From positions 27,063 to 91,062 of the forward strand of contig CAYTMU010000009.1 in assembly GCA_964438975.1 (NCBI GenBank): 64,000 nt of DNA. The letters are read 5' to 3'. The notes beneath the pieces were generated by a model. That model was not told the origin of the DNA. It did not search any database and saw nothing but the letters and a program-made list of their open reading frames with translations. This DNA comes from Chryseosolibacter sp964438975 (GTDB lineage Bacteria > Bacteroidota > Bacteroidia > Cytophagales > Cyclobacteriaceae). The translations under genes were made by a program, and so were the position numbers. This document shows, one piece after another, positions 51,417 through 60,194 of the stretch (position 1 is its first letter; every line of letters starts with the position of its first letter).

Positions 51417-53267
51417 CTAGACGACGGTACACGCGCCGCCAGCACATGCTGCTTCCGCCTGCAGATCCGTGGTATCATCCGGCTCAAAAACCTGTGACAA
51501 ATCAAGCTCGTTCAGCGTACCCGCCAGTTCTTGGAACGTTTCCTGAGAAATCTCTTCAAAGGGAGCCTGTTTGTAATTACCGTTGTCGAATGGCAGCACA
51601 CTCAGGCCATTGTAGGACGCTTTGTTCTCCCACATCCACTCCCCTACACGCTGCCAGTCTTCGTCCCGGATACTAACGGTCGCAGAGACATTGTTGGCAT
51701 TACAACCATTCCGATATCCATTTTTTACCCACTCTTCATTGAATTTCCTGATGCGTTCGAGCAGGTCCATCACGTCTTCCGTGCGCAGGATCGACCCTTC
51801 GGGTGCCTGCTGTGGAATGCGGATGATCGCCTGCTTGCTGTTCAGCATGTCTTCCTCCAGCAACTCAGGGTGCGATGTTGCCAGGTAATCGTACAACGCC
51901 TCATTCTTTCCGATGCGAATGCGCCTTAGATAATAGTCGTTATGCCAGGCGTGAATACCAGAAGATGTTCCCAGGACTATCGAAGATGTTCCCGATGGCT
52001 TGATGGTCGTGCACCGCGCGGCAAACTCGATATTGATCTTCGCAGAGACGTGAAGGTTTGTCTTTCTTACTTCCCCAGCCGCCTCTTGCAAATCGAGAGG
52101 CTGCACTCGTCCGCTCGCAATGCCTGTCATCCCGACTCCGATCAACGCCTCGTATTCGGTAGTCGTCTTCCATATCTCACGGAGGTAGTGAAAATTAGTG
52201 AAGCCCGCCTGGAGTGTGCCGAAGAATGCCGCGGCCCGGGCCCGCGCGTTCAGATCTTCCTGGTCCACCACGTCTGACACATTCACCTCGCAGAGGTTAC
52301 AGAACTGAAACGGTTTTAGCGCGATCTCGCAACAGGGATTGGTTCCCCAATCAACATTGTTGGTAAAGTAGAATCCTGGTTCACCGGACCCTGAGAGTTG
52401 AATTTTCTTCCAAAGCGCGAAGAAGTCTTCACGGGTGGTTGTCTCGCGTGGAAGCACGACCGAGTTATTTGCCCGGCCGCGTTGCTCGTTGAGCTCCCAC
52501 CAGTTGCCAAACTTACAGGTAAGCATGTCCTCATCTTCGTACGAAAAAAGGGAGATCATCGCAGACCGCCGAATACCTCCGGCCAGGACAGCATTCGCGA
52601 TATGGCACATCATGTCATGGCATTCCAGAGAGGTGAGCTTCTGTCCGTCCTCCTTTCGGTCCAATATGGCTGACAGGTGGGCAATACATATCTTCAATGG
52701 TTCAGGCCCCGGCGCCTTTCCCCCCGCTGTTACCAACCTGGCGCCTTTATGCCTGATATCCGAATAGTCAAAGTCGGGAAGATATTCACTTTCTCCAAAG
52801 TAACCCTTCAAGAGGACCTTTACTGCATCCGCCCATCCTTCGAGGCTATCGCCTACCAGGAATCTCTTGCGCTTCACCGCTTTCTGCACCGGCGGGAGTT
52901 CCTCAACGTGGTGGAATTGCACCGAATAGCCGACACCCGTACCGCCCAGCAGGAGAAACATCGCCTCTGAGAAAGCGCGGATATCATCCACCGGCAGGTA
53001 AGCACAGTTGTAGATCCGACTGTTATTCCGCGAAATCGCCGGCCCGGCGAATTGCATCGCGCGCATCGACGGTAGCACCTTTTTATTCAACACAAACGCC
53101 AGATTCTCGTAGATCTCGGCTTCCATGTGCGGATAACGGTCTACCATCATACGGGCATAACGTTCGCATATTTCCGGCCATAACTCCCTGCGTTGCAATT
53201 CGGGAACATAGCGGGCATACTTCATATGAATGATTAGGTCGCTTAGAATGCGTTGGTTCAACTCCAT
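51417..53267 (-). CDS. nrdJ: Adenosylcobalamin-dependent (class II) ribonucleotide reductase
   Basis: This enzyme makes deoxyribonucleotides with vitamin B12 and needs no oxygen. It has 616 residues, shorter than typical monomeric RTPR (about 740), and no separate ATP-cone is visible. MRAMQFAGPAISRNNSRIYN and LLLGGTGVGYSVQ form the start of the barrel. NPCCEIALKPFQFCNLCEVN holds the radical and redox cysteines with the catalytic Glu. TTIKPSGTSSIVLGTSSGIH is the phosphate-binding region. The C-terminal CAGGAC (CX4C) is the swinging redox pair. A terminator hairpin from the upstream ric gene sits just 31 bases before the start codon. Confidence 0.93.
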   Translation of the reverse strand: MELNQRILSDLIIHMKYARYVPELQRRELWPEICERYARMMVDRYPHMEAEIYENLAFVLNKKVLPSMRAMQFAGPAISRNNSRIYNCAYLPVDDIRAFSEAMFLLLGGTGVGYSVQFHHVEELPPVQKAVKRKRFLVGDSLEGWADAVKVLLKGYFGESEYLPDFDYSDIRHKGARLVTAGGKAPGPEPLKICIAHLSAILDRKEDGQKLTSLECHDMMCHIANAVLAGGIRRSAMISLFSYEDEDMLTCKFGNWWELNEQRGRANNSVVLPRETTTREDFFALWKKIQLSGSGEPGFYFTNNVDWGTNPCCEIALKPFQFCNLCEVNVSDVVDQEDLNARARAAAFFGTLQAGFTNFHYLREIWKTTTEYEALIGVGMTGIASGRVQPLDLQEAAGEVRKTNLHVSAKINIEFAARCTTIKPSGTSSIVLGTSSGIHAWHNDYYLRRIRIGKNEALYDYLATSHPELLEEDMLNSKQAIIRIPQQAPEGSILRTEDVMDLLERIRKFNEEWVKNGYRNGCNANNVSATVSIRDEDWQRVGEWMWENKASYNGLSVLPFDNGNYKQAPFEEISQETFQELAGTLNELDLSQVFEPDDTTDLQAEAACAGGACTVV

Positions 53268-53297
53268 AATTCAATTCTCTACTTGTAAACAATTAAA

Positions 53298-53331
53298 AAC
53301 CCGCGTCGGTTCGTACACCACGACGCGGGTT
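53298..53331 (-). terminator. Rho-independent terminator between ric and nrdJ
   Basis: On the minus strand, AACCCGCGTCG and CGACGCGGGTT form a perfect 11-bp stem around a 12-base loop, followed by TTTAATTGTTT. It lies six bases after the ric stop and 31 bases before the nrdJ start, so nrdJ either has a promoter inside this hairpin or is read by partial read-through. Confidence 0.85.
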
Positions 53332-53336
53332 CAGAC

Positions 53337-54047
53337 CTATATTTTCCCCTCGGGTAGCTTCTTGAACAGAATGTTGTTCTCAAGATGGACATGCGTCATG
53401 AGATCATCATCGAAATCCTTCAATTTCTGATAAGTTACACGATAGGTCGGACAGGCGAACTCAGGAACAGCGTAATTGCGGGAGAGGCCACGGATTGACT
53501 TCATGAGGTCGCCCGCGATTGTGTGTTCGTGCTCCATCATCGAAATGGGTGCCTTGACACTCTCAGCCAACGGGTGGTCCCCGGTACTACTTGCCTCCAA
53601 TCGTTTTAATGCCGGAAACAGCGCCAATTCCTCTTTGTCCATATGACTGAGTAGTTCATCAGCCAGGTCAAGGAAATCTTGCTGAATATTTAGCAACTCT
53701 ATATTGTCTTCACCGTGAGCCGCACATACTTTTTCAAGAAGCGCGCTGATCTCCGGAATAGCCGCCCGCACATATCCATGGTGATTCTGTACAATGTAGT
53801 CAGCCAACAGCGATGCACTCCACATCTCAATTCTTGCCGGTATTGTGGATTGTTGCATCGGTGCGTTGAATATCTCATACTTGATCTTTTCGGGATTCAG
53901 GCCCATCCGAATACACGCATCTTCGAGACTGCGGTCGCCGCCACAGCAGAAATCGATATTGTATTTGTTGAATACGGCCAACGCTCCGGGATTCGATACA
54001 GCAAGCTCGGCGACGGTGACGCTGCTGCGGTCTAGTGTGTTCTGCAT
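53337..54047 (-). CDS. ric: Iron-sulfur cluster repair di-iron protein (Ric/YtfE/ScdA)
   Basis: This 236-residue protein repairs Fe-S clusters and also handles NO in anaerobic or nitrosative stress. The N-terminal ScdA/DUF542 domain contains NKYNIDFCCGGDRSLEDACI with the CCGG motif. A hemerythrin-like four-helix di-iron domain follows, with ligands in VQNHHGYVR, HMDKEELALFP, MMEHEHTIAG and HVHLENNILF. A Crp/Fnr-type box and an exact -7 element lie upstream. The gene is divergent from ccoNO. Confidence 0.95.
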   Translation of the reverse strand: MQNTLDRSSVTVAELAVSNPGALAVFNKYNIDFCCGGDRSLEDACIRMGLNPEKIKYEIFNAPMQQSTIPARIEMWSASLLADYIVQNHHGYVRAAIPEISALLEKVCAAHGEDNIELLNIQQDFLDLADELLSHMDKEELALFPALKRLEASSTGDHPLAESVKAPISMMEHEHTIAGDLMKSIRGLSRNYAVPEFACPTYRVTYQKLKDFDDDLMTHVHLENNILFKKLPEGKI

Positions 54048-54072
54048 AGTAATAGAATTTATTGGTTCACGT

Positions 54073-54080
54073 CAAACTTA
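54073..54080 (-). promoter_or_regulatory. Candidate -7 element of ric
   Basis: On the minus strand this reads TAAGTTTG, an exact TAnnTTTG match 26 bases before the ric ATG. The implied start point lies about 41 bases from the centre of the Crp/Fnr-type box. Confidence 0.5.
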
Positions 54081-54103
54081 TCCCTTGCGCGTTCGACGTG
54101 GTA

Positions 54104-54115
54104 TGATTCAGATCA
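54104..54115. promoter_or_regulatory. Crp/Fnr-type box upstream of ric
   Basis: TGATTCAGATCA is the core of the 20-bp inverted repeat GGTATGAT-N4-ATCATACC, the longest symmetry among the boxes found. Its centre is about 41 bases before the start point implied by the -7 element at 54073-54080, the class II geometry. Confidence 0.7.
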
Positions 54116-54182
54116 TACCATAAAGAAATATCCATTGTTATTATCAAAACAACGCCCGGGCAAGATTGCTGAGAATTGATCA

Positions 54183-54194
54183 TGACAAAAATCA
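54183..54194. promoter_or_regulatory. Crp/Fnr-type box upstream of ccoNO
   Basis: TGACAAAAATCA matches TGAYNNNNRTCA and is identical to boxes at hemN and uspA. An imperfect -7 element, TACTTTTA at 54240-54247, would place the box about 62 bases before the start point. Confidence 0.6.
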
Positions 54195-54286
54195 GTTCGT
54201 CCCCTAACCACAATCATATCCGGCGCCGTGGCCTCCTTCTACTTTTATCCCCGATAATGTAAGTTGGTCAACCCCACGCTAACCAT

Positions 54287-56422
54287 ATGGAATTAGAGAG
54301 ATTCAGTTATGACAACAAGATTGTCAAGGCATTTACCATCGCTACCGTTGTCTTTGGACTCGTCGGTATGTTGGTCGGGCTCACTGCGGCACTCCAACTA
54401 GTGTATCCGATCTTCAATTTTGATTCACAATACACAACTTTCGGCCGCATCCGGCCATTACACACCAATGCGATCGTTTTTGCATTCGTCGGCAATGCTA
54501 TGTTCGCCGGGATCTACTATTCAATGCAGCGATTGCTGAAAGCCCGCATGTTCAGCGACTTGTTAAGCTGGGTTCACTTCTGGGGCTGGCAGTTGATTAT
54601 CCTTGCTGCAGCCATCACGTTGCCTCTGGGAATGTCAACATCTAAGGAATACGCGGAACTGGAGTGGCCCATCGATATCGCCATCGCAGTCATCTGGGTC
54701 GTATTCGGATGGAATATGATCGGCACGATCATCAAACGCCGCGAGCGCCACATGTACGTCGCTATCTGGTTCTATATCGCCACGTTTGTGACGGTAGCGG
54801 TTCTTCATATCGTGAACTCGTTCGCCGTGCCGGTAAGTTTTTTCAAAAGCTATTCGTGGTATGCGGGCGTGCAGGATGCACTTGTTCAATGGTGGTACGG
54901 GCACAATGCCGTCGCATTCTTCCTGACCACACCTTTTCTCGGGCTGATGTATTATTTCCTTCCAAAGGCCGCTAACCGACCCGTGTATTCCTATCGGCTT
55001 TCGATCATACATTTCTGGTCGCTGATCTTTATCTACATATGGGCAGGTCCTCACCACTTGCTTTACACTTCACTACCCGACTGGGCGCAGTCGCTTGGCG
55101 TTGTATTTTCGATCATGCTGATCGCTCCTTCGTGGGGAGGAATGCTCAACGGATTGCTCACACTCCGCGGAGCCTGGGACCGGGTCCGGGAAGATCCCGT
55201 TCTCAAATTCATGGTCGTTGCTATCACTGCGTACGGTATGGCTACACTAGAAGGTCCGCTGTTGTCGTTGAAGAACGTGAATGCGATCGCACACTTCACC
55301 GACTGGATTATCGCACACGTACACGTAGGAGGACTTGGATGGAATGGGTTCCTGACGTTCGCAATCCTTTACTGGGCGGTGCCACGCATGTGGAAAACAA
55401 CCCTGTACTCGACCAGACTGGCGAACACTCACTTCTGGCTTGGAACACTGGGCATCATCTTCTACGCGCTCCCAATGTATGTATCAGGCGTCGTGCAAAG
55501 TCTGATGTGGAAGGAATTCAATCCGGAAGGATTCCTCGTCTACAAGAACTTCCTGGAAACAACGGTTCAGATCCTCCCGCTGTATGGATTGCGAGCTATC
55601 GGTGGCGCACTGTATCTCGCCGGTGCGATCATCATGACCTACAACCTTATAAAGACCGCCTACTCCGGTAGTTTTGTCGCTAACGAAGACGCAGAGGCCG
55701 CACCTCTGACGAAGGTGTATACACCCTCGCGGTCTGCGGGATGGCATCACCGGGTTCTCGAACACAAACCGGTACTTTTCACGGTACTGACCCTGGTCGC
55801 CATCCTTATCGGAGGTGTCATCGAAATGGTTCCTACGTTCCTGATCCGATCAAACGTTCCAACGATCACAAGCGTAACCCCGTACACGCCACTTGAGTTA
55901 CACGGTCGCGACATCTATATACGTGAAGGATGCGTAGGCTGCCATACACAAATGGTGCGGCCTTTCCGCTCCGAAACGGAACGCTATGGGGAGTACTCGA
56001 AAGCCGGCGAATTCGTCTATGACCACCCCTTCCTGTGGGGTTCCAAACGCACGGGCCCCGACCTGCATCGCATCGGCGAGAAATACTCAAATAGCTGGCA
56101 TTACAACCATATGCTGACACCGGATGCCGTCTCCACAGGATCAATTATGCCCGCGTATCCGTGGCTGTTCGAACAAGCAATAGACAAGAGATCCACCGCC
56201 GCAAAGATCAAAGCGTTGCGAACCATCGGCGTCCCTTACGCAGATGGTTACGAAGCAAATGCAAACAGCGACCTCGACAAACAGGCGGGAGACATCGCCA
56301 GGAGCCTGGCGGCGGACGGAATTGAAATAACACCGGAAGCTGAAATCATCGCACTGATCGCGTATCTACAGCGCCTGGGAAGAGATATCAAAGGCGCATC
56401 AGCAACCATTAGCAACCCGTAA
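54287..56422 (+). CDS. ccoNO: cbb3-type cytochrome c oxidase, fused subunits I and II
   Basis: This 711-residue fusion combines the catalytic heme-copper subunit CcoN (about residues 1-490, 12 or more helices) with the membrane-anchored monoheme cytochrome CcoO (about 500-711). Metal ligands are seen in RPLHTNAIVF (heme b), YGHNAVAFFL (CuB), GPHHLLYT (CuB pair) and AHVHVGGLGWNG (heme pair). CcoO contributes EGCVGCHTQMVRPF with one heme c and the segment GSIMPAYPWL. The oxidase has high oxygen affinity and works in low oxygen. Fusion of N and O is common in Bacteroidota. The start codon is ATG 92 bases after the Crp/Fnr-type box. Confidence 0.96.
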   Translation: MELERFSYDNKIVKAFTIATVVFGLVGMLVGLTAALQLVYPIFNFDSQYTTFGRIRPLHTNAIVFAFVGNAMFAGIYYSMQRLLKARMFSDLLSWVHFWGWQLIILAAAITLPLGMSTSKEYAELEWPIDIAIAVIWVVFGWNMIGTIIKRRERHMYVAIWFYIATFVTVAVLHIVNSFAVPVSFFKSYSWYAGVQDALVQWWYGHNAVAFFLTTPFLGLMYYFLPKAANRPVYSYRLSIIHFWSLIFIYIWAGPHHLLYTSLPDWAQSLGVVFSIMLIAPSWGGMLNGLLTLRGAWDRVREDPVLKFMVVAITAYGMATLEGPLLSLKNVNAIAHFTDWIIAHVHVGGLGWNGFLTFAILYWAVPRMWKTTLYSTRLANTHFWLGTLGIIFYALPMYVSGVVQSLMWKEFNPEGFLVYKNFLETTVQILPLYGLRAIGGALYLAGAIIMTYNLIKTAYSGSFVANEDAEAAPLTKVYTPSRSAGWHHRVLEHKPVLFTVLTLVAILIGGVIEMVPTFLIRSNVPTITSVTPYTPLELHGRDIYIREGCVGCHTQMVRPFRSETERYGEYSKAGEFVYDHPFLWGSKRTGPDLHRIGEKYSNSWHYNHMLTPDAVSTGSIMPAYPWLFEQAIDKRSTAAKIKALRTIGVPYADGYEANANSDLDKQAGDIARSLAADGIEITPEAEIIALIAYLQRLGRDIKGASATISNP

Positions 56423-56432
56423 TCGATCCGTT

Positions 56433-56642
56433 ATGTATAAGAACGTCTTGCAAGCCATTGAGAACATCGCGGTCTGGCCGGTGATCTCGTTCGTGATCTT
56501 CTTCCTGTTCTTCTTGTGCCTGCTTTGGTGGGTATTCACGACTGACCGGAAATTCATAGACGAAATGAGATCTCTCCCATTAAAAGAGGACACCCCTAAC
56601 GACGAAACCACATCCTCGAATTCAAACGATGCTACGTTATGA
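56433..56642 (+). CDS. ccoQ: cbb3 oxidase small subunit CcoQ/FixQ
   Basis: This protein of 69 residues has one membrane helix (VISFVIFFLFFLCLLWWVFT) and a polar, acidic C-terminal tail (RKFIDEMRSLPLKED). Size, topology and position between ccoNO and ccoP identify it; sequence conservation in this family is low. It overlaps the ccoP start by four bases (ATGA). Confidence 0.85.
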   Translation: MYKNVLQAIENIAVWPVISFVIFFLFFLCLLWWVFTTDRKFIDEMRSLPLKEDTPNDETTSSNSNDATL

Positions 56643-57562
56643 AACGCATATTAACAATCGTCGCAGCTTGCGCCTTTAGTTCTGAAGCCTTTTCCCAGGT
56701 CGCAGAACCTTCCGGTTCCGGAGGGCTGCTGAACAACCCCGCCTTACCGGTCTATGTTGCATTCGCAGCCATACTGCTCCTGCTATTCCTCGTGTTGATC
56801 GTCGCGGCCTACACTGTTCGAGTGCTCAACATCCTCACTGAACAAGCGCTGCGGGAAAACGCCGCAAAAACCGGTGCCAAATACAAGGAGCGCAAGGGAT
56901 GGTGGACACGTGTGATGGAACAAATGAACGCATCGGTACCGGTCGAACAGGAAAAAGAAATCGAAATGGAGCACAGCTACGACGGGATCCGCGAGCTCGA
57001 CAACCACCTTCCACCCTGGTGGAAATGGCTTTTCTACGCGACAATAGTCTTCTCCGTCGGTTACCTTGTTGTATATCACGTGACAGATACTTTCCCGCTT
57101 TCGATCGATGAATATAAGCGGGAACTGGCCATGGCAGATGAAGCAGTCCGAAAACATATGGCTTCTCAACCCACAGCCGTCATTGATGAAAACGCACTTA
57201 TCTATACAGCTGATCCTGACATTATCGAAAAGGGAAAAACTGTCTATATCAATAACGCCTGCGCTGGATGCCACCGTGACGATGGAGGCGGAAACACGAT
57301 CGGTCCGAACCTCGCTGACGAATACTGGTTGCACGGTGGTCAAATAAGGGATATCTTCCTCACTATCAAGAACGGGGTAGTCGAAAAAGGGATGCCCGCG
57401 TGGGGTAAGGCCATGAGTGCACAGGATGTACAGGCAGTAACCTTCTTTGTTATGAGCATGCAAGGTACTCAGCTAATAGATGCAAAGGGACCACAGGGTG
57501 AGCGCTATGTTCAACCCGAAACGGCAGGCGATTCCCTGAGTATACAGGCAGCGTTAAATTAG
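56639..57562 (+). CDS. ccoP: cbb3 oxidase subunit III, monoheme CcoP
   Basis: This 307-residue subunit delivers electrons to CcoN. It has a signal-like first segment ending near AFSQ. A membrane helix at about 37-60 is followed by a cytoplasmic part with HSYDGIRELDNHLPPWWKWL, the CcoP N-terminal-domain signature. A second helix lies at about 130-147. A single heme c site, NACAGCHRDDGG, is at about residues 207-216, with Met in KGMPAWGKAM. Proteobacterial CcoP has two hemes, so the single site is a real difference typical of this phylum. ccoG follows after three bases. Confidence 0.93.
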   Translation: MKRILTIVAACAFSSEAFSQVAEPSGSGGLLNNPALPVYVAFAAILLLLFLVLIVAAYTVRVLNILTEQALRENAAKTGAKYKERKGWWTRVMEQMNASVPVEQEKEIEMEHSYDGIRELDNHLPPWWKWLFYATIVFSVGYLVVYHVTDTFPLSIDEYKRELAMADEAVRKHMASQPTAVIDENALIYTADPDIIEKGKTVYINNACAGCHRDDGGGNTIGPNLADEYWLHGGQIRDIFLTIKNGVVEKGMPAWGKAMSAQDVQAVTFFVMSMQGTQLIDAKGPQGERYVQPETAGDSLSIQAALN

Positions 57563-57565
57563 ATC

Positions 57566-59041
57566 ATGGAGGGAAACGGAAAAATTGATATACTGAAAGA
57601 CAGGACCGGGCAAAGCGCCGGCGCCCCCATAGACGATGAGTTCCGTGAAACCATTTCGACTGTGGATGCCAGTGGTAAGCGCGTCTGGGTATACCCCAAG
57701 AAACCATCGGGCAACTACCACCGGGCACGCATCGTTGTGACGGCCCTGTTGCTCGGACTGCTTTTCGCAGGTCCGTTTATCAATATCAACGGACAACCAC
57801 TCTTACTTCTCAATGTCTTTGAGCGAAGGTTCATCATCTTCGGCCAGGCTTTCTGGCCGCAGGACTTCATACTCCTGGCGATCACCCTGATCACTTTTTT
57901 CGTTTTCATCATCCTGTTCACCGTGGTCTTCGGTCGCATCTGGTGCGGGTGGATGTGTCCTCAAACGCTCTTCATGGAGATGGTCTTTCGCAAGATAGAA
58001 TATCTCATTGAAGGAGATATGGCTGCACAACGCAGGCTGGCAAGAGCACCCTGGACATTCAGTAAGATTGCAAAGAAGACCTCCAAGCATGTGATCTTCC
58101 TGCTGATCGCTATCCTCATTTCGCACACACTCATGGCGTATCTGATCGGTACTGACAATACCCTGGCTATCATCAGTAGCTCGCCCCGCGAACATGTGAC
58201 TGGTTTCATCGGTATCGTCGGTTTCACAGGGGTATTCTACTGGCTATTCGCATTCTTCCGCGAGCAGGCGTGCATCGCGGTGTGTCCTTACGGACGACTA
58301 CAAGGAGTATTGCTTGTACGCGACTCCATTGTCGTTGCCTATGACTGGATACGGGGAGAGCCACGTGGCCATCTGAAAAAACAGGTGACCGCACCGGCAG
58401 TGGAAAATGGCGATTGCATTGATTGCAGTCTTTGCGTTCAGGTGTGTCCAACCGGAATCGACATCCGGAACGGAACACAACTTGAATGCGTGAATTGTAC
58501 AGCTTGTATCGACGCATGTGATGACGTCATGATCAAAATCGGCAAACCTAAAGGACTCATCCGCTTTGCTTCCTACAATTCGATTCGGGATGGTGTCCAA
58601 AAACTCTGGAATGGAAGGGTAATTGGTTATACATGTGTATTGGTTGTGCTCTTCGGGATCCTCGGGTTCTCGCTGGCCACGCGGTCTGATGTAGAGACAA
58701 CTTTCCTGAAAGTCTCGGGAACGCTCTATCAGCGGGAAGAGGGCCTCATTACCAATCTTTACAACGCGGAATTTGTTAACAAGACCTTCGAAGATATTGA
58801 TTTGGAATTAAAAGTTGAGTCACCCGAATTCGCCGAACTTTACAAGGTCGATAGAAAGCCGGTGGTAGTGCCTGCTGAGGGTCTCATTAAATCTGTGTAT
58901 TTCATTAAGATTCCCGAAAAGGAGATTACGCAGGTGCGAACGGTAGTGCATATCGGCGTCTACCAGGGAGATAAAAAAGTCGAAACACTAAAAGTCAAGT
59001 TCATAGGTCCGATCACCAATACATTGGAGAAGACGCCATGA
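57566..59041 (+). CDS. ccoG: Cytochrome c oxidase accessory protein CcoG (RdxA/FixG)
   Basis: This 491-residue membrane protein with two 4Fe-4S clusters takes part in copper delivery and assembly of cbb3 oxidase. It has about five helices between residues 45 and 370. The motif GRIWCGWMCPQTLFMEMVFR and REQACIAVCPYGRLQG surround the membrane part. The ferredoxin-like section reads CIDCSLCVQVCPTGIDIRNG and CVNCTACIDACD. A C-terminal Ig-like domain (about 390-490) faces the periplasm. It is in the cco operon between ccoP and ccoH. Confidence 0.95.
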   Translation: MEGNGKIDILKDRTGQSAGAPIDDEFRETISTVDASGKRVWVYPKKPSGNYHRARIVVTALLLGLLFAGPFININGQPLLLLNVFERRFIIFGQAFWPQDFILLAITLITFFVFIILFTVVFGRIWCGWMCPQTLFMEMVFRKIEYLIEGDMAAQRRLARAPWTFSKIAKKTSKHVIFLLIAILISHTLMAYLIGTDNTLAIISSSPREHVTGFIGIVGFTGVFYWLFAFFREQACIAVCPYGRLQGVLLVRDSIVVAYDWIRGEPRGHLKKQVTAPAVENGDCIDCSLCVQVCPTGIDIRNGTQLECVNCTACIDACDDVMIKIGKPKGLIRFASYNSIRDGVQKLWNGRVIGYTCVLVVLFGILGFSLATRSDVETTFLKVSGTLYQREEGLITNLYNAEFVNKTFEDIDLELKVESPEFAELYKVDRKPVVVPAEGLIKSVYFIKIPEKEITQVRTVVHIGVYQGDKKVETLKVKFIGPITNTLEKTP

Positions 59042-59072
59042 GCGCGGAAAAATAAAAAGCAATAGAAACAAA

Positions 59073-59501
59073 ATGGACTGGGGAAAATCGATTGTTGTCG
59101 CGTTTGTGCTGTTCGCAGCCTTCATCACGGCGCTCGTGATCATCTGTATACGTCAGGATGTGAACCTGGTAGCCAAAGACTACTACAACCAGGAGTTGCA
59201 ATATCAAAAGCAGATCGATCGCATCGATCAGACAGCCGCACTGATATCGAAACCGTCTATTGCGATCGAAAACGGAATGGTCCGAGTCGACTACGCGGAT
59301 TTTCAAAAAGTGGAAGGCGGCGTGCTGGAACTATTCAGGCCATCCGACCCTCTTCAGGATAAGAAATTCAGCATGAACGCCAGCAATACAGGTGTGCAGT
59401 TCTTTTCAACGGAGGGCATGCAAAAAGGAATGTACAAGGCGAGAATGAAATGGACCATGATGGGCACGGAGTTCTTTGTGGAACAACAAGTCACCCTATG
59501 A
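59073..59501 (+). CDS. ccoH: cbb3 oxidase assembly protein CcoH/FixH
   Basis: This 142-residue protein has one membrane helix (KSIVVAFVLFAAFITALVII) followed by a periplasmic beta-rich domain with the family motif VAKDYYNQELQYQKQIDRI. FixH/CcoH is required for stable assembly of cbb3 oxidase. It lies 31 bases after ccoG and one base before the next ORF's start. Confidence 0.9.
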   Translation: MDWGKSIVVAFVLFAAFITALVIICIRQDVNLVAKDYYNQELQYQKQIDRIDQTAALISKPSIAIENGMVRVDYADFQKVEGGVLELFRPSDPLQDKKFSMNASNTGVQFFSTEGMQKGMYKARMKWTMMGTEFFVEQQVTL

Positions 59502-59502
59502 C

Positions 59503-60183
59503 ATGTGGGCCACCGCGTTGATATTGGGCTTCGCCGGTAGCATTCACTGCATCGGAATGTGCGCACCCCTGGCAATAGCAGTCACCAGTATGAGGCGCTC
59601 CGCGGCGCTAAACCGAGTCGCGTACAACATCGGAAGAGTGTCAACCTACGGCATATTGGGAGCAATCATCGCCAGTGCCGGAGTCGTACTTCCGATCCAT
59701 CGCTATCAGAATATCATCTCAATCGTACTCGGCGCATCCTTGCTACTCATCGCTTTGGGTGGTATCAAGCATGTCCGCATCCCGGGACTGACGCCGGCAT
59801 CTCAACGCCTGACAGCGTGGATCAAGTCGATGTTCAGCAAGCAGCTGGCACGCAATACCCGGGGTGCTGTATTCGCCATGGGTGCGTTGAACGGACTATT
59901 GCCGTGCGGGCTTTCATTGCTGGCTCTCACATGGTGTATCACCCTGCGCGGACCGATTGACGGCCTCTACTTCATGTTGCTATTCGGCGTAGGTACACTT
60001 CCTGCCATGCTGGGGTTCACTGGGATCTTACCTTTCCTTGTCAGAAAGCTGAAGTGGAGTGCTCAAACACTAACGACTTCGATGCTCGTTGCGTCAGGTT
60101 GTATCCTGATCGCCCGCGTCTTCTTCGTCCACGCTCCGCACGCAGATCACGCAAGCCTCATAGACGTTATTCTCTGCCAGTAA
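59503..60183 (+). CDS. Sulfite exporter TauE/SafE family protein (CcoI-operon DUF type)
   Basis: This 226-residue, six-helix membrane protein belongs to the SafE-like (DsbD-TM-like) family found at the ends of cco operons. The N-terminal GFAGSIHCIGMCAPLAIAVT holds the conserved His-Cys...Cys pair, and NGLLPCGLSLLALTWCITLR is the second characteristic segment with another Pro-Cys. These features suggest copper or thiol handling rather than sulfite export. The frame opens at a GTG at 59476, but the ATG at 59503 directly follows the ccoH stop. Confidence 0.87.
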   Translation: MWATALILGFAGSIHCIGMCAPLAIAVTSMRRSAALNRVAYNIGRVSTYGILGAIIASAGVVLPIHRYQNIISIVLGASLLLIALGGIKHVRIPGLTPASQRLTAWIKSMFSKQLARNTRGAVFAMGALNGLLPCGLSLLALTWCITLRGPIDGLYFMLLFGVGTLPAMLGFTGILPFLVRKLKWSAQTLTTSMLVASGCILIARVFFVHAPHADHASLIDVILCQ

Positions 60184-60194
60184 TTATCAGGAGC

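Noticed and set aside
59503..60183. A dedicated sulfite exporter
   Set aside because: The Cys/His pattern and place at the end of the cco operon fit the oxidase-associated SafE-like family better than sulfur transport.
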